This document shows positions 61,546 to 64,000 of a stretch of DNA of 64,000 nucleotides, one piece after another. How positions within the stretch are numbered: position 1 is the first letter of the stretch; each line of letters opens with the position of its first letter. Source of the DNA: Malus domestica (lineage: Eukaryota; Streptophyta; Magnoliopsida; Rosales; Rosaceae); the NCBI RefSeq assembly GCF_042453785.1, contig NC_091667.1:32666001-32730000 (forward strand), read 5' to 3'. The notes under the pieces were generated by a model that was not told where the DNA came from, did not search any database, and was given only the letters and a program-made list of their open reading frames with translations. The position numbers and the translations under genes were made by a program.

Positions 61546-62210
61546 TGAAGCAAACGAGTCGAAATTGGAGAGTGTGAGTGACTCAGTGAGTGAGTGAAAT
61601 GATGGGTTTTCAGTGAAAGAACCAAGCTTTTAGGTGAGATTGGTCCCTCACGGTGGTGGGTTCGGGGCATTTAGCCGGAAAGTGAAGGAGATGGCAAACT
61701 GGGTTTTGGGTTCGGGTTCGGATTCAAGCAGAGGTCCGTTTCCATGGCGATCTCGGCGAGTGAAAGAGTAGGAAAAGATGGGAGCTTGAAGCTTTTGAAG
61801 TGGGCTTTAATGGTGGAAGGTTTGTGAAATTCTCAAAGATTCAGCTGCAAAACTGCTCAACTGCACCTTCATCACACAACAGAAATGAAGGAGTAACGGA
61901 GACATTCATATAGTGCAGACTCTGCAGACTCTAGAGAGAGAAAAAAATAGAGAGGAGAGAGAGAATTTTATTCGACATGTTAAAAATACAAAGTTTTTTT
62001 ACTATTTATTCTTCTGACAAACAAATTTTTTTCTTTCTTTTTTATTGTTTTTTCTTTCCATTTTTTTCCTGTTTGTGAGAATTTTTGTCCAAGACTTGCA
62101 AGTTTTATATGGTTCTACTGTTTTGTCAATGTCTAAAAGTGCTTGAAATTTCGTAGTGTTTTCTTTGATTTGGAATTTCAAATATTTACTCTCTATGCTT
62201 CTTGATTTGA
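61546..62210. other. Leader/promoter region of the BED-finger gene
   Basis: Upstream of the minus-strand ATG the first 400 bases contain short tandem motifs (GTGAGTGA near 61575-61595) and a purine-rich GAGAGA tract at about 61931-61965, typical of plant 5' leaders. No clear TATA box seen. Confidence 0.4.
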
Positions 62211-62220
62211 GATTTTCTTG

Positions 62221-62678
62221 ACCTTAAAATGACTTTTGTTTTGTATTAAAGTGATATCTTGTTGATTTATGATTCGTTTGGAAATACTTTGAAATGGTTA
62301 AAGCATTTTGTATGAAAATATTTTTGGTATTAATCTTTAAATCTTAAAAAAAAAAATTTGAAGTGCTTGTTACAAAAAACACATAACTAGTGTTTCTTAC
62401 AGAAAAGAAATCACTTTAAGTGATTTGGAATTCAAAAATATTTTTCTTGACCTTAAAATGACTTTTGTTTTGTATTAAAGTGATATCTTGTTGATTTATG
62501 ATTCGTTTGGAAATACTTTGAAATGGTTAAAGCATTTTGTATGAAAATATTTTTGGTATTAATCTTTAAATCTTAAAAAAAAAAATTTGAAGTGCTTGTT
62601 ACAAAAAACACATAACTAGTGTTTCTTACAGAAAAGAAATCACTTTAAGTGATTTGGAATTCAAAAATATTTTTCTTA
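62221..62678. repeat. Perfect 229-bp tandem duplication containing a family C MITE part
   Basis: 62221-62449 is followed directly by an identical copy from 62450; identity, including an 11-base A-run, holds to 62678. Each unit contains MITE-C-like wording (ATTCGTTTGGAAATACTTTG, AAGTGCTTGTTAC). The following CTTTCAATTATTTTAAATG to about 62720 looks like the matching right end of that MITE. Confidence 0.95.
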
Positions 62679-62720
62679 AAAGCGCTTTCAATTATTTTAA
62701 ATGAATTTCAAAATGAGCTT

Positions 62721-64000
62721 AGTATTTTGTATGTTTTTATTTTGAATTAATATATATAAAGACCATAACCTATATCCTTAAGTTTTTCATTAAATTAGGC
62801 ATTTGTTTCTCTCTCCAAATTAGCATAAAAAGAAATAAATTTTAGAGAAATGTAGCAAATGCAATATGATTATCTATTAACCATGCATGTATAAGTTTAA
62901 AAGTTGGAACCAGTTATTTGATTTTATGATGTGATCATCATGCTTGAAAGTTTGGTGGAGTGGTTACAAGTGTGACCCATAAACACTACTTTATGTTTAA
63001 TTATTATTATGGAATTAATTTTATTATAAAAAAGAATAAATTGCAGTAAAATTACCAAAAAAAATCAAAGGAGAAGTTCATGAACATAAAAACATTTGTT
63101 TATTATGATATTTAAAAAAGTGGTAATGATTTTATACAAAGATGAACATATATATATGTGTGTGTGTGTGTGTGAGACTGCATTAGGTATATGTGGATGT
63201 GAAAAGTCAAAAAAGTATCCTTAATTATTTGAGTAAGAGGAGATGGCATCTTCACCTAAAGCATATGGGTGCTATGATCTATCCAACCTAAAGCTTTCTT
63301 CACATCACATAATTTTAGATCTAAGGTCCATTTCAAATTTTCAAAATAGAAGGTTGGGGAATGTATCAGAGACACGGGTGAGTACGTTCAGTGTCATAAT
63401 ATAAGTGACATAATTTTTCAGGTATAAAACTTTTTGTATTATGACACTTAGTGTACTTAGCCGTGTTTCTAGCACACTGAAAAATCTCTTCACATCTTAC
63501 ACATTGAACTGTGAGATTTTGGACTAAGCCATGAGCTATTCATAATAACTAGTTTTCGAACTAGCTAAATGAGTTAATTATGTTACCTCTCATTTACATG
63601 TAAAAATAAATGTCATTAGGCAATAACTTTAATTTAAATCTTTCAATTTTTTTGAGCCTAGACAATTACAAAAGTCGCCTACAAAATTTCTTCCAAACTT
63701 ATTAGGCTAGATAAATTGTAAGAATAAATGCTAGTTTTGTAATATGAATATATGGATAAGCCAATCGGTTAAGATAGTGTGCTTGTCTTCTTACACAAGA
63801 GCTTAATTTCTCTCTCGTCATAACATAATATTTTAGAATATCACATCATCAAAAGAAAAAAACAATCTTGTTCTGTAGCATCATTTTCACATTATTTAGC
63901 TAATATAATTTATCTTCCCAAGTGCTGAATGATAATTAGGACTTTATCTTAAACTTACTCTATCTCAAGTTCAAACCCTTCATCTTTCCCTTCGATTGAC
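62721..64000. other. AT-rich flank, no gene seen
   Basis: Contains a TA/GT microsatellite (63146-63174) and the phrase GCACACTGAAAAATCTC at 63471-63487, which is a family terminus (see 5755-5900) without a clear partner. No coding signal. Confidence 0.5.

Overview
This is nuclear DNA from a dicot plant. Genes are sparse, split by GT-AG introns and embedded in AT-rich intergenic DNA full of short transposons. Protein similarity and the gene neighbourhoods point to a rosid. The dense short TIR elements make me think of Rosaceae (apple/pear type), but that is an impression, not a demonstration.

Layout. 1-3755: a MITE truncated by the window edge, then a retroelement-like region holding a GARP/MYB-like ORF and four unusual foldback repeats. 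All of this lies directly upstream of the only visible exon (3756-3901) of an LPA2-like chloroplast membrane protein gene. 3902-10013: intergenic with foldback MITEs. 10014-11057 (-): EXORDIUM-like secreted protein. 11058-21325: about 10 kb without a convincing gene, holding microsatellites, MITEs and a decayed RTE-type LINE. 21326-22549 (+): UDP-glucuronate 4-epimerase. 23180-24351 (-): ribosomal protein uS10 (RPS20). 26307-28046 (-): pICln. 30192-31681 (-): ribosomal protein uS15 (RPS13). 31700-38739: MITE-rich intergenic DNA. 38740-41380 (+): LRR receptor-like kinase with a degenerate catalytic centre. 44655-45453 (-): DUF1442 protein. 49963-51848 (+): HIR protein (SPFH/prohibitin family). 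51849-59217: intergenic with a MITE and two SINEs. 59218-61545 (-): BED-finger, hAT-transposase-derived gene. 61546-64000: leader and intergenic DNA with a perfect 229-bp tandem duplication.

The multi-exon genes were assembled by reading splice sites by eye. In every case the exons join in frame into a product of normal family length: RPS20 122 aa, pICln 230 aa, RPS13 151 aa, LRR kinase 680 aa, DUF1442 218 aa, HIR 291 aa. The genes do not form a pathway. Two are translation components, one is an snRNP-assembly chaperone, one is a pectin-precursor enzyme, and two (LRR kinase, HIR) are membrane signalling or immunity-type proteins. What links them is history: the order matches, piece by piece, several separate Arabidopsis segments as I remember them, which suggests an ancestral gene order that Arabidopsis has since split up.

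The most unusual signal is at 2077-2560. Four copies of a roughly 40-bp core lie there, at least three of them enclosed by inverted arms whose sequence differs from copy to copy but stays complementary within each copy.
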